A stretch of 7,292 nucleotides of DNA from an uncultured Clostridia bacterium (GTDB lineage Bacteria; Bacillota; Clostridia; Peptostreptococcales; Anaerovoracaceae), in assembly GCA_934255435.1 (NCBI GenBank), contig CAKQNZ010000105.1, positions 1 to 7,292 of the forward strand. The letters run 5' to 3'. The notes below the pieces were generated by a model. The model did no database searches. It was given only the letters and a program-made list of their open reading frames with translations, and was not told where the DNA came from. Within the stretch, counting starts at the first letter, position 1; each line of letters begins with the position of its first letter. A program made the translations under genes and the position numbers. This document shows positions 1-6,518 of this stretch, piece by piece.

Positions 1-215
1 ACCCTCTCGCATTCGAAAAGGCAGACATCATACTGCTCAACAAAGTCGATCTCATACCATATCTCGATTTCGATGAAGAATTTTTCATGAAGGGCGTCCG
101 TGCTCTGAACAAAGACGTTCCTGTTTTCAAAGTATCAGGCAGGACAGGTGAAGGCTACGAGGAGGTTGCCAGGTGGCTGACAGACAGAGCGAAAAAATTA
201 AACTGTGGGGAATAG
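1..215 (+). CDS. hypB: HypB, hydrogenase/urease nickel incorporation GTPase (3' end only)
   Basis: This is the C-terminal end of a G3E-family GTPase, read in the frame whose codons begin at base 3 and stopping at TAG 213-215. The visible part has the guanine-specificity motif NKVDL (bases 39-53). Further on is the SGRTGEG stretch (about 135-157), typical of the HypB C-terminus (SxxTGEG), followed by a short helix with the RWL residues. HypB hydrolyses GTP and, with HypA, delivers nickel to the large subunit of [NiFe]-hydrogenase in the cytoplasm. The nucleotide-binding P-loop and any N-terminal His-rich or Cys metal site lie outside the window. The last 43 bases overlap hypF, which fits a hyp operon with translational coupling. 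The assignment rests on the two motifs plus the adjacent hypF, and another G3E member is unlikely in this context. Confidence 0.9.
   Translation, partial: PLAFEKADIILLNKVDLIPYLDFDEEFFMKGVRALNKDVPVFKVSGRTGEGYEEVARWLTDRAKKLNCGE
160..165 (+). promoter_or_regulatory. Ribosome binding site of hypF
   Basis: A perfect AGGAGG lies inside the hypB reading frame, 7 bases before GTG 173. It decides the hypF start: the acylphosphatase domain begins only a few residues later, so this GTG gives a family-typical N-terminus, and no in-frame ATG lies before the essential acylphosphatase motif. Confidence 0.88.
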
Positions 216-2467
216 TCCAGGGCGTCGGGTTCAGACCCTACACAGCAAAAACAGCAGAATCTCTTGATATGAAAGGCGAGGTGCGCAATACAGGCGGCCT
301 CGTCGAAATATATCTGACTGATACGAAAGACCGTATCACATCTTTTCTCGATAAACTCATCGCAGGCAAGCCGGCGCCTTCTGAGATAGTGCATATCAGC
401 CGCAAGCCGGCACCATACAGAGAGTTCAGCGGATTTTCCATAATCAGCAGTGGAACCGGCAATGAGGAAACTGCCATGATACCGGCAGACCTTGCCATAT
501 GCCCCGACTGTCTCCGGGAACTTTACGACCCCTGCGACAAAAGATACCAGCACCCTTTCATAAGCTGTATGGTATGCGGCCCCAGATACACCATCATCGA
601 CCATATCCCTTATGACAGGGACAACACCTCGATGGTGGATTTTCCTATGTGCGGATACTGCGAAAGCCAGTATACCGATCTCCACGACAGAAGGCACCAC
701 GCACAGACCATATCGTGCCACGGCTGCGGACCTCAGCTTCTCTGGAAAACACGGAAAGGATCCGATGACATTCCATCTATCATGGAAAGTCTCACATCTG
801 GTGAACATCTGAAACGTGACAAAGCGATACTTGGCGATGCTGCAGATATACTGAAAAACGGCGGCGTCATAGCTTTCAAAAGCGGCGGAGGCTACAATCT
901 CATTGCAGATCCCTTCAATGAAACTGCTGTGCAGAAACTCAGGAATATCAAAAGACGTGAAAGCAAGCCCTTTGCAGTCATGTTCCGCAGCATAGAAGAA
1001 ATCAGAAAATACTGCTTCATAAGCGACACAGAAGCCAGTCTCATTGGCTCCTCTGCAAGACCGGTAATACTGCTGGAGCACAAGGATTCTGACAGCCCGG
1101 AAATAAACCGCAGCCGTTTTATCGGCTCTTTCCTGCCAAGCTTCGCTGCCCAGTATATGCTCCTTGACAGGATCAGCCCGCTGATATTCACAAGCGCCAA
1201 TCTTTCAGACATGCCTATGATAAAGGACGATGACGAAATGTTTCGTATGTTCGAAAGGGAGCCTGATATCGATGGGGTACTTTACAACACACGACGTATA
1301 CTGGTGAGAGCTGACGACTCCGTTGCCCGTGTCATAGACGGGCAGCCTCAGATGATAAGACGTTCCAAGGGATACGCCCCTGTGCCCCTTTATACAGACG
1401 CAAGTCCGCTGCAGATATTCGCAGCAGGCGGACAGCTTAAAAACTCATTTGCCCTTGCAAAGAACGGTTTCATATATATGAGCCAGTATTTCGGCGATAT
1501 GGATACAGCAGAAAACCAGCAGCTCTATACTGAAAGTCTCGATCATATGCAGCAGATGTTCCGGATAAGACCCCGGATCGTGGTCTGCGATATGCATCCG
1601 CTCTACTTCACGTCTTCGTTTGCTGAAGACTACGCTGCAAAGCACGGACTTCCCATCGTCAGGGTCCAGCATCACCATGCTCACATAGCATCTGTAATGG
1701 CAGAAAACGATATCTCCGGCGATGTCATCGGTATCAGTTTCGACGGCACGGGCTACGGCACAGACGGTGCCGTATGGGGCGGTGAATTCTTCCTGTGCAA
1801 TAAAGGCGACGCCCGCCGCATCGCACATCTCAGATATGTGGATCTTATCGGAGGTGACTCCTCTGCGAAGGATGCCATGCGTTCTGCCATCGGATATATC
1901 CATGCATATGACAGTGGTCTGATATCAGAAACCGGCGATCCCAGCTTCCGGGAGATAACTGTCGATATCTCGGATATCATCGCATACGGCAAAGAGACTG
2001 TCCTCGGTCTGCCAAATGCATCGCTGGCGCTCAAAGCCATCGAAAACGGCATCAATACAATCAAAAGTTCCAGCATGGGCCGTCTCTTCGACGGAGTCTC
2101 CGCACTCCTTGGTATAAAGACATACAACGATTACGAAGGTCAGTGCGCCATCATGCTTGAAGATGCAGCCGCTTTTGCACAGAAAAACCCCGGCGTCAGG
2201 AAACAGTGCGATCTGGCGCTGTCGTTCCATGAACGGATAACCGACATGATACTCGCAGAATGTATCTGTGCCAGAGACATCTACGGCACATCTCAGGTGG
2301 CCCTTACCGGCGGCACATTCCAGAACAGGATACTGATGGAAAGTGCTCTTGAAAAACTCAGGAGCAACGGATTCACCCCGTACTACAATATCTCCGTCAG
2401 CCCCAATGACGGCGGTCTGGCCCTGGGACAGGCATATATAGCTATGCACAAAGCAGAAATCGAGTAG
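173..2467 (+). CDS. hypF: HypF, carbamoyltransferase for [NiFe]-hydrogenase CN ligand synthesis
   Basis: The protein is 764 aa, the usual HypF length, with all four modules in order. An acylphosphatase-like domain spans about 8-92, with QGVGFRPY and the expected Arg21 and Asn39. Next come two zinc-finger-like units with Cys110/113/132/135 and Cys160/163/182/185, the canonical CX2CX18CX2C spacing twice with a 24-residue link. A YrdC-like adenylation domain spans about 200-395 (KRRESKPFAVM). The Kae1-like carbamoyltransferase domain spans about 405-760, with HHHAH at 500-504, FDGTGYGTDGAVWGGE, and a C-terminal TGGTFQN and SPNDGGLALGQ. HypF uses carbamoyl phosphate and ATP to form carbamoyl-adenylate and moves the carbamoyl group to the C-terminal Cys of HypE, which dehydrates it to the thiocyanate that supplies CN to the active-site iron. 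The start is GTG with a strong Shine-Dalgarno inside hypB. One oddity is that the usual KGxGGxHL of the YrdC-like domain reads KSGGGYNL (236-243). It is the last hyp gene here; hypC, hypD and hypE do not follow. Confidence 0.97.
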   Translation: MADRQSEKIKLWGIVQGVGFRPYTAKTAESLDMKGEVRNTGGLVEIYLTDTKDRITSFLDKLIAGKPAPSEIVHISRKPAPYREFSGFSIISSGTGNEETAMIPADLAICPDCLRELYDPCDKRYQHPFISCMVCGPRYTIIDHIPYDRDNTSMVDFPMCGYCESQYTDLHDRRHHAQTISCHGCGPQLLWKTRKGSDDIPSIMESLTSGEHLKRDKAILGDAADILKNGGVIAFKSGGGYNLIADPFNETAVQKLRNIKRRESKPFAVMFRSIEEIRKYCFISDTEASLIGSSARPVILLEHKDSDSPEINRSRFIGSFLPSFAAQYMLLDRISPLIFTSANLSDMPMIKDDDEMFRMFEREPDIDGVLYNTRRILVRADDSVARVIDGQPQMIRRSKGYAPVPLYTDASPLQIFAAGGQLKNSFALAKNGFIYMSQYFGDMDTAENQQLYTESLDHMQQMFRIRPRIVVCDMHPLYFTSSFAEDYAAKHGLPIVRVQHHHAHIASVMAENDISGDVIGISFDGTGYGTDGAVWGGEFFLCNKGDARRIAHLRYVDLIGGDSSAKDAMRSAIGYIHAYDSGLISETGDPSFREITVDISDIIAYGKETVLGLPNASLALKAIENGINTIKSSSMGRLFDGVSALLGIKTYNDYEGQCAIMLEDAAAFAQKNPGVRKQCDLALSFHERITDMILAECICARDIYGTSQVALTGGTFQNRILMESALEKLRSNGFTPYYNISVSPNDGGLALGQAYIAMHKAEIE

Positions 2468-2533
2468 GCGGCGGTGGTTTGCCACTCTTCTCTCCTGCGT
2501 AGCATCCTATACAGAACATACATTTTCCCTCGT

Positions 2534-2563
2534 AATTGTGCAGACGCTGTCTGCACAATTTTA
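2534..2563 (+). terminator. Intrinsic terminator after hypF
   Basis: A perfect 12-bp inverted repeat, AATTGTGCAGAC (2534-2545) and GTCTGCACAATT (2549-2560), has a 3-base loop. The stem's last two T bases run on into TT, making TTTT at 2559-2562, followed by the T-rich ATCTTATG. It lies 66 bases after the hypF stop. No T-run follows the repeat on the minus strand, so it acts in the hypF direction. Confidence 0.85.
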
Positions 2564-2598
2564 TCTTATGTAAACTGACACGGCTGAGTTTTTCCATC

Positions 2599-2723
2599 AA
2601 AAAACACCAGCTGCGGATATCCCTTTTATACTTTACTGAGTCCTGCATGGCCTTTTCCGGTGGATATGCTCTCGCTTTTCTCCGGAAGGTGCTGCATTTA
2701 CTCACTTATCGGACATCCGCAGC
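2599..2723 (-). terminator. Terminator-like long stem with U6, minus strand
   Basis: The base of the rod (2610-2622 with 2711-2723) is extended by ACCA/UGGU pairing (2606-2609 with 2732-2735, or CACCAG 2605-2610 with 2751-2756). It runs straight into six U residues (A6 on the plus strand, 2599-2604). It would end both the candidate small RNA and any thi-operon transcript reading past thiC, because no good hairpin with a U-run was found between 2870 and 2944. It sits about 40 bases from the opposing hypF terminator. Confidence 0.6.
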
Positions 2724-2836
2724 CGGTATTCTGGTTTTCTGTTACTGTTTCTGGTGGAATCACTTCCCCTCTTCACTTTCAACTCTTCGAATCTGAGGTA
2801 AAAAGTTTATATTTTCAAAGGCTTTTCCCTTTGCTT
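2599..2836 (-). ncRNA. Candidate stand-alone small RNA, about 238 nt, family unknown
   Basis: A strong promoter (2843-2871) predicts a transcript starting near 2836 and running leftward to U6 at 2604-2599. The predicted RNA opens with a 6-bp hairpin, CAAAGG/CCUUUG (2816-2833), then a purine-rich, probably open stretch (about 2740-2800). It ends in a long interrupted rod. The outer stem pairs 2711-2723 with 2610-2622 over 13 pairs. Inner segments pair 2700-2704 with 2637-2641, 2693-2696 with 2644-2647, and 2682-2687 with 2655-2660. At 2619/2714 the outer stem forms a G-U pair only in the minus-strand RNA; on the plus strand it would be an A-C mismatch, which supports minus-strand expression. 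Size, strong promoter and rod shape recall 6S RNA, but I see no sequence signature that proves this or any other family. A short leader peptide or a regulatory 3' RNA of the thi operon are alternatives. Confidence 0.5.
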
Positions 2837-2868
2837 GTCTGTATTATAGCACATGGGAAAAGCCTTTG
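2816..2868. repeat. 14-bp inverted repeat bracketing the promoter -10
   Basis: CAAAGGCTTTTCCC (2816-2829) and its exact complement GGGAAAAGCCTTTG (2855-2868) are separated by 25 bases. The right arm fills most of the spacer between -35 and -10 of the minus-strand promoter, and the left arm lies just after the predicted start. The centres are about 39-40 bases apart, close to four helical turns. It could be a paired operator, or a hairpin in RNA reading through from thiC. No U-run follows it directly, so it is not a good terminator. Confidence 0.7.
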
Positions 2869-2871
2869 CAA
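2843..2871 (-). promoter_or_regulatory. Strong sigma-A-type promoter, minus strand
   Basis: Read on the minus strand, there is a -35 TTGCAA (2871-2866), a 17-base spacer and a perfect -10 TATAAT (2848-2843), preceded by TGC as an extended -10. The predicted start is an A near 2836. Upstream, 2872-2905 is almost entirely A/T (including a T7 run at 2899-2905), like an UP element. It begins only about 75 bases after the thiC stop and points away from thiC into a region without a recognisable gene. Confidence 0.75.
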
Positions 2872-2944
2872 GAATTATTTGAAAATTAATCGAATTTATT
2901 TTTTTCTGTTATCGTGCTTTCTGTAAACACTCCGTCAGCATTTC

Positions 2945-4252
2945 TTAAAGTATATCTATCTTTTCTCCTGCCAGTGCCTTGTTCATGCTCCTCACTGCAC
3001 AGAACTTGCCGCACATGCTGCAGGTGTCGCTGTATTCATCGTCAGGGCTCCTGCTGTCTCTTATGGCCTTTGCTGTCACAGGATCCAGTGCGCATGCAAA
3101 CTGTTCATCCCAGTCAAGGTTCCTTCTGGCATCGCCCATACGGTCGTCTATATCCCTTGCTCCAGGTATGCCTTTGGCGATATCCGCTGCATGGGCTGCT
3201 ATCTTCGATGCGATTATGCCCTGCTTTACATCATTGACATCAGGCAGCGCCAGATGCTCCGCCGGTGTCACATAGCACAGAAATGCAGCTCCGTTCATTG
3301 CAGCCACAGCCCCGCCGATAGCTGCCGTTATATGGTCATAGCCCATGGCTATATCCGTAACGAGAGGTCCCAGCACATAGAACGGTGCTCCCATACAGAT
3401 AGTCTGCTGCACCTTCATGTTGGCTGCCACCTGATCGAGAGGCACGTGTCCAGGACCTTCCACCATGACCTGTACATTGTGCTCCCATGCACGCTTTGTC
3501 AGCTCGCCAAGGCGCACCAGCTCCTCGATCTGGCATACATCTGTGGCATCAGCAAGACATCCCGGTCTGCAGGCGTCCCCCAGTGATATGGTGACATCGT
3601 ACTCCTCACATATATCCAGTATCTCATCGTAGTATTCGTAGAAAGGATTCTCTTCGCCTGTCATGCTCATCCATGCGAACACGAGGCTGCCGCCTCTGCT
3701 GACGATATTCGTCTTTCTCTTATGCTTGCGGATCTGGTCTATAGTCTTCCTTGTTATACCGCAATGGAGAGTCACGAAATCCACGCCGTCCTGTGCATGG
3801 AGCCTGATGACGTCTATGAAGTCCTTTGCAGTCAGTGTGCCCAGGTCTCTCTGATAGTGGATGACGCTGTCGTATACAGGTACTGTTCCTATCATCACAG
3901 GGCATTCGCTGGTGAGTTTCTGTCTGAATGGCTGCGTATTGCCGTGACTGGAAAGATCCATAATGGCCTCTGCTCCCATGTCAACTGCACTCATGACTTT
4001 CTGCATCTCTATGTCATAATCCTTGCAGTCTCTTGAAACGCCAAGGTTGACATTTATCTTTGTACGGAGCATGCTGCCTATGCCCTCTGGATCCAGGCAT
4101 GTATGCCTCTTGTTGGCGCATATCGCTACCTTTCCTTCTGCAACCAGCTGCTGCAGCTTTTCAACAGGCATGTTCTCCTTCTCTGCAACGATCTTCATCT
4201 GTGGCGTCACGATGCCTTTCCTTGCGGCATCCATCTGTGTAGTATAATTCAT
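2945..4252 (-). CDS. thiC: ThiC, phosphomethylpyrimidine synthase (radical SAM)
   Basis: ThiC converts aminoimidazole ribotide to HMP-P, the pyrimidine half of thiamin, using SAM and a [4Fe-4S] cluster. At 435 aa it matches the short form found in many anaerobes and lacks the long N-terminal domain of the enterobacterial enzyme. Landmarks are NVNLG (67-71), SSHGNTQP (101-108), TLHCGIT (161-167), SRGGS (185-189), GDACRPGC (225-232), EGPGHVP (265-271) and PAEHLALP (330-337). His269 and His333 match the two metal-binding histidines of the Caulobacter enzyme, 64 residues apart. The C-terminal cluster cysteines are Cys411, Cys414 and Cys418, spaced CX2CX3C rather than CX2CX4C. The ATG overlaps the thiD stop by 4 bases (ATGA) and has AGGAGG six bases upstream. 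It is the last gene of the thi operon. Confidence 0.97.
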   Translation of the reverse strand: MNYTTQMDAARKGIVTPQMKIVAEKENMPVEKLQQLVAEGKVAICANKRHTCLDPEGIGSMLRTKINVNLGVSRDCKDYDIEMQKVMSAVDMGAEAIMDLSSHGNTQPFRQKLTSECPVMIGTVPVYDSVIHYQRDLGTLTAKDFIDVIRLHAQDGVDFVTLHCGITRKTIDQIRKHKRKTNIVSRGGSLVFAWMSMTGEENPFYEYYDEILDICEEYDVTISLGDACRPGCLADATDVCQIEELVRLGELTKRAWEHNVQVMVEGPGHVPLDQVAANMKVQQTICMGAPFYVLGPLVTDIAMGYDHITAAIGGAVAAMNGAAFLCYVTPAEHLALPDVNDVKQGIIASKIAAHAADIAKGIPGARDIDDRMGDARRNLDWDEQFACALDPVTAKAIRDSRSPDDEYSDTCSMCGKFCAVRSMNKALAGEKIDIL

Positions 4253-5061
4253 CTGTTTCCTCCTGTCTGATATCTTCCATCTATCGCAAAAGCATGATCC
4301 ATGGGTCCGCTTCCTTTCCCCAGATCAAGCATGGCTCCGAGAGTTCCTGATATATAGGCTTTGGCTTCTTCCACCGAAGAGCCTATGTCCATGCCCTTTG
4401 CAAGACATGACGCTATGGCGCTGGACAGTGTGCATCCTGTCCCGTGGGTATTCGGATTGTCGATGCGCCTGCCTCTGAACCATCTGAAAGCCCCCTCTGC
4501 AAAGAGCAGATCATTGGCGTCATTGATACTGTGGCCGCCTTTGCAAAGCACTGCGCATCCGTATCTGCCGCTGACCATCTCTGCTGAGCGTATCATATCT
4601 TCTGCTGATGCGATCTTCATTCCAGTTATAACTTCCATTTCCGGGATATTGGGCGTGATGAGATCCGCCAGCGTGAAAAGCTCGTCCATGAGCGTCTGCG
4701 TGGCGTCTTCTCTCAGCAGCCTGCTGCCGCTTGTAGATATCATTACCGGATCCACGACGATATTCTTCGCCTCATACTGTCTGAGACTTTCCGCTATCGT
4801 CTTTATCAGATCCGCCGAGGAAACCATCCCGATCTTCACGGCGTCCGGAAAGATATCTGTAAATACAGCATCCAGCTGGGCCTTCAGGAAGGCCGGGCTC
4901 ACATCCATTATATCCATAACGCCGGTGGTATTCTGGGCAGTCAGCGAGACTATGGCGCTCATGCCGTACACATGCATGGCTGTCATGGTCTTCAGATCTG
5001 CCTGGATTCCGGCGCCTCCGCTGGAATCACTTCCAGCGATCGTTAATGCTGTTTTTATCAT
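4249..5061 (-). CDS. thiD: ThiD, HMP/HMP-P kinase
   Basis: ThiD phosphorylates hydroxymethylpyrimidine and its monophosphate to HMP-PP, the pyrimidine substrate of ThiE. It is a ribokinase-family protein of 270 aa, full length for the family. The substrate-binding N-terminus reads [19 protein letters not shown] (7-25). It is followed by VVDPVM (102-107), LITPNIPE (134-141), CKGGH (173-177), and the anion-hole motif [10 protein letters not shown] (206-215) with Cys210. GSGPMDHAF (250-258) closes the fold. The ATG has AGGAG (5071-5077) at good spacing. Unlike the other genes of the operon it does not touch its upstream neighbour: 138 bases separate it from the HAD gene. The stop overlaps thiC. 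No ThiE or TenA fusion is present. Confidence 0.97.
   Translation of the reverse strand: MIKTALTIAGSDSSGGAGIQADLKTMTAMHVYGMSAIVSLTAQNTTGVMDIMDVSPAFLKAQLDAVFTDIFPDAVKIGMVSSADLIKTIAESLRQYEAKNIVVDPVMISTSGSRLLREDATQTLMDELFTLADLITPNIPEMEVITGMKIASAEDMIRSAEMVSGRYGCAVLCKGGHSINDANDLLFAEGAFRWFRGRRIDNPNTHGTGCTLSSAIASCLAKGMDIGSSVEEAKAYISGTLGAMLDLGKGSGPMDHAFAIDGRYQTGGNR
4259..4264 (-). promoter_or_regulatory. Ribosome binding site of thiC
   Basis: AGGAGG on the minus strand lies within the last codons of thiD, six bases before the thiC ATG (4252). Together with the ATGA overlap it indicates coupled translation and fixes the thiC start. Confidence 0.85.
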
Positions 5062-5070
5062 GATAAAAAA

Positions 5071-5077
5071 CTCCTTT
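5071..5077 (-). promoter_or_regulatory. Ribosome binding site of thiD
   Basis: AAAGGAG on the minus strand lies 9 bases before ATG 5061, with an A/T-rich spacer. It supports independent translation initiation of thiD after the 138-base gap. Confidence 0.75.
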
Positions 5078-5177
5078 GCATCAATTTTGTATAGCGAGAG
5101 AAAGTGGTGCCCCCGGTCTCCCGCTTGTATAACTCAAAGCATCCGGCATCTGCTGCCGTGCTGTTCTGACTTTATGT

Positions 5178-5196
5178 AAAACAGCGCTGCACGCTG
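5178..5196 (-). terminator. Weak attenuator-like hairpin after the HAD gene
   Basis: A 5-bp stem (5192-5196 with 5182-5186) and 5-base loop are followed by four U residues and ACAU, starting four bases after the HAD stop codon. The short stem and short U-run suggest partial rather than full termination. Confidence 0.35.
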
Positions 5197-5199
5197 CAA

Positions 5200-5856
5200 T
5201 CATATGATACTGTCAGGATCCACAGGTCCGCTGAAATATATATCTGCGATCTGTCTGATCTGCTTCTGATCCTTTTCACTCGCCGGATCATATATCCCGA
5301 CTGTGACGAAGCCTGCCTCATGGGCCGTCCTGATACCGTGCAGTCCGTCTTCAAAAACATATGTGGACTCTGTGTCAGTCCCTATGCATTTACCGGCTGC
5401 AAGATATATGTCCGGCTTGTCCTTGCCTGCTCCTGTTTCAGCACAGGTGAATATCCCTTTGAAATACCCTCCTATGCCTGTACGCTCCATGGCTTTTTCC
5501 GCAGGGATCCTGTCTGTGGATGTTGCTATCACCATGGGGATCCCTGCCCGCCTGAGATGCTCAAGCAGTTCACGCACTCCCGGTTTAAGCTCCACTTCTT
5601 CTGCATAGAAATCATATATCATACCGTCTATACCGGATATCACTTCATCACGTTTCATATCCAGTCCGTATTTTTCTATCAGATAATCAGCGCCGTCCTC
5701 CATAGTCATGGTGAACAGCTTCCTGCCGAGATCAGCTTCTGCTGCGATCCCCTGCTTTCTGAGGAAACGCTCTCCTGCGTCATTCCAGACGTGCATGGAA
5801 TCCAGCAGGACTCCATCCATATCGAATATCGCTCCTGTGATCTTTTTCTCATTCAT
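5200..5856 (-). CDS. HAD-superfamily phosphatase, candidate thiamin monophosphate phosphatase
   Basis: This is a complete HAD subfamily IA protein of 218 aa, resembling beta-phosphoglucomutase-like phosphatases. Motif I is FDMDGVLLDS (11-20), with nucleophile Asp12 and acid/base Asp14. An alpha-helical cap follows at about 20-90. Motif II is VIATST (109-114), motif III is Lys147 in KDKPDIY, and motif IV is FEDGLHG (168-174) with Glu169 and Asp170. It is cytoplasmic, with no signal peptide or membrane segment. The ATG overlaps the thiE stop by 4 bases, with GAGGG (5866-5870) nine bases upstream. Sitting between thiE and thiD it probably acts on a thiamin intermediate. HAD genes clustered with or fused to thiamin genes in gut Clostridia have been shown to dephosphorylate thiamin monophosphate, so that is the best guess. 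The substrate cannot be read from the sequence, and a general sugar-phosphate phosphatase or a house-cleaning enzyme remains possible. Confidence 0.85.
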   Translation of the reverse strand: MNEKKITGAIFDMDGVLLDSMHVWNDAGERFLRKQGIAAEADLGRKLFTMTMEDGADYLIEKYGLDMKRDEVISGIDGMIYDFYAEEVELKPGVRELLEHLRRAGIPMVIATSTDRIPAEKAMERTGIGGYFKGIFTCAETGAGKDKPDIYLAAGKCIGTDTESTYVFEDGLHGIRTAHEAGFVTVGIYDPASEKDQKQIRQIADIYFSGPVDPDSII

Positions 5857-6518
5857 CGATGACCACCCTCGCTGTCTGCGATCATGCTTACTTTGCTTTT
5901 CAGGTCGGCAGCTGCTGCCTGGATATCATCCTGTGCGAATATAGCGCTAACAACCGCTATACCGCATATACCGCTGCCTTCAAGCTCATGCACATTACCG
6001 CTGCTGATGCCGCCTATTGCTATCACAGGTATATCCACGGCATCACAGATAGCCCTCAGCATCTCCGGGCCTACCTCCACAGCATCTGTCTTGGTGCCTG
6101 TGCTGAATACGGCCCCAACTCCCAGATAATCCGCACCTCCGGCCTGCGCCGCCAGCGCCTGCTCCACTGTCTGTGCCGATACGCCGACTATCTTGTCAGG
6201 TCCCAGTCTGCGTCTTGCGTCGACTGCAGCCATATCGCTCTGGCCCACATGGACGCCGTCTGCATCTGTTTCTGCTGCGATGTCCACATCGTCGTTTATC
6301 ACGAATGGTACGCCATATCTGTCGCACAGTTCTTTTATATCATTTGCCTCTTTCAGGAACGCCTCTTTGTCAAGAGTCTTTTCCCTTAGCTGTACGAATG
6401 TCACTCCGCCTTTTATGGCGTTTTCCACCTGTTCATGGAGCGTATGGTCTCCCAGCCATCTCCTGTCGGTGACGGCATACAGAAGCAGGCTTTCCCTGCT
6501 GCAGTTAACGTTCTTCAT
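5853..6518 (-). CDS. thiE: ThiE, thiamin-phosphate synthase
   Basis: ThiE condenses HMP-PP with hydroxyethylthiazole phosphate to give thiamin monophosphate, releasing pyrophosphate. It is a TIM-barrel protein. I start it at ATG 6518 (221 aa), the usual size, with AGGA (6528-6531) nine bases upstream. An in-frame ATG at 6566 would add 16 residues that are not ThiE-like and lie deeper in thiM. Landmarks are YAVTDRR (14-20), QLREK (43-47), INDDVDIA (74-81), DGVHVGQSD (87-95), VGVSAQT (111-117), DYLGVGAVFSTGTKTDA (130-146) and IAIGGI towards the end. Two positions differ from the commonest form: HVGQ is followed by Ser-Asp, and the SxHT motif has Gln in place of His. The gene overlaps thiM by 14 bases and the HAD gene by 4. 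Confidence 0.95.
   Translation of the reverse strand: MKNVNCSRESLLLYAVTDRRWLGDHTLHEQVENAIKGGVTFVQLREKTLDKEAFLKEANDIKELCDRYGVPFVINDDVDIAAETDADGVHVGQSDMAAVDARRRLGPDKIVGVSAQTVEQALAAQAGGADYLGVGAVFSTGTKTDAVEVGPEMLRAICDAVDIPVIAIGGISSGNVHELEGSGICGIAVVSAIFAQDDIQAAAADLKSKVSMIADSEGGHR

Larger units (their letters stand above)
5062..5199 (-). other. Structured 138-base gap inside the thi operon
   Basis: Three hairpins can be drawn on the minus strand. Just after the HAD stop, CAGCG-loop-CGCTG (5182-5196) is followed by TTTT (5181-5178) and looks like a weak terminator. CGGCA-loop-TGCCG (5145-5159) comes next. Then an 8-bp stem (5117-5124 with 5094-5101, one G-U pair) encloses a 15-base loop containing GGGGGCACC, with the 7-mer TTGTATA (plus strand) repeated directly on both sides (5087-5093, 5125-5131). 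No TPP riboswitch core (CUGAGA, CUGGAUAA) is present and no convincing promoter was found. It may tune expression of thiD-thiC separately from the upstream genes. Confidence 0.5.

Noticed and set aside
155..1081. 308-residue open frame on the minus strand, antisense to hypF
   Set aside because: It is a shadow of hypF. Its protein resembles no family I know, has no ribosome site, and covers a stretch where the plus strand encodes canonical acylphosphatase, zinc-finger and YrdC motifs.
2680..2697. TCCGGAAGG followed by GCTGC on the plus strand, similar to the SRP RNA tip (CCGGAAGG-AGCAG)
   Set aside because: The flanking SRP bases do not match, the outer stem is mismatched on that strand, and no promoter was found there.
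2442..2705. 87-residue open frame on the minus strand in the intergenic region (GTG start)
   Set aside because: It has no ribosome binding site, unlikely composition, runs antisense into the hypF 3' end and crosses both predicted terminators.
2626..2763. Two tiny back-to-back frames on the minus strand: 21 residues (GTG 2763, ending GCGCPISE) and 23 residues (ATG 2697)
   Set aside because: A GAGGGG lies too close before the GTG and nothing convincing precedes the ATG. The paired stems explain this stretch better. A short leader peptide inside the RNA cannot be excluded.
5062..5199. TPP riboswitch before thiD-thiC
   Set aside because: The invariant core segments (CUGAGA, CUGGAUAA) are absent on the minus strand. 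A TPP riboswitch is more likely upstream of thiM, outside the window.
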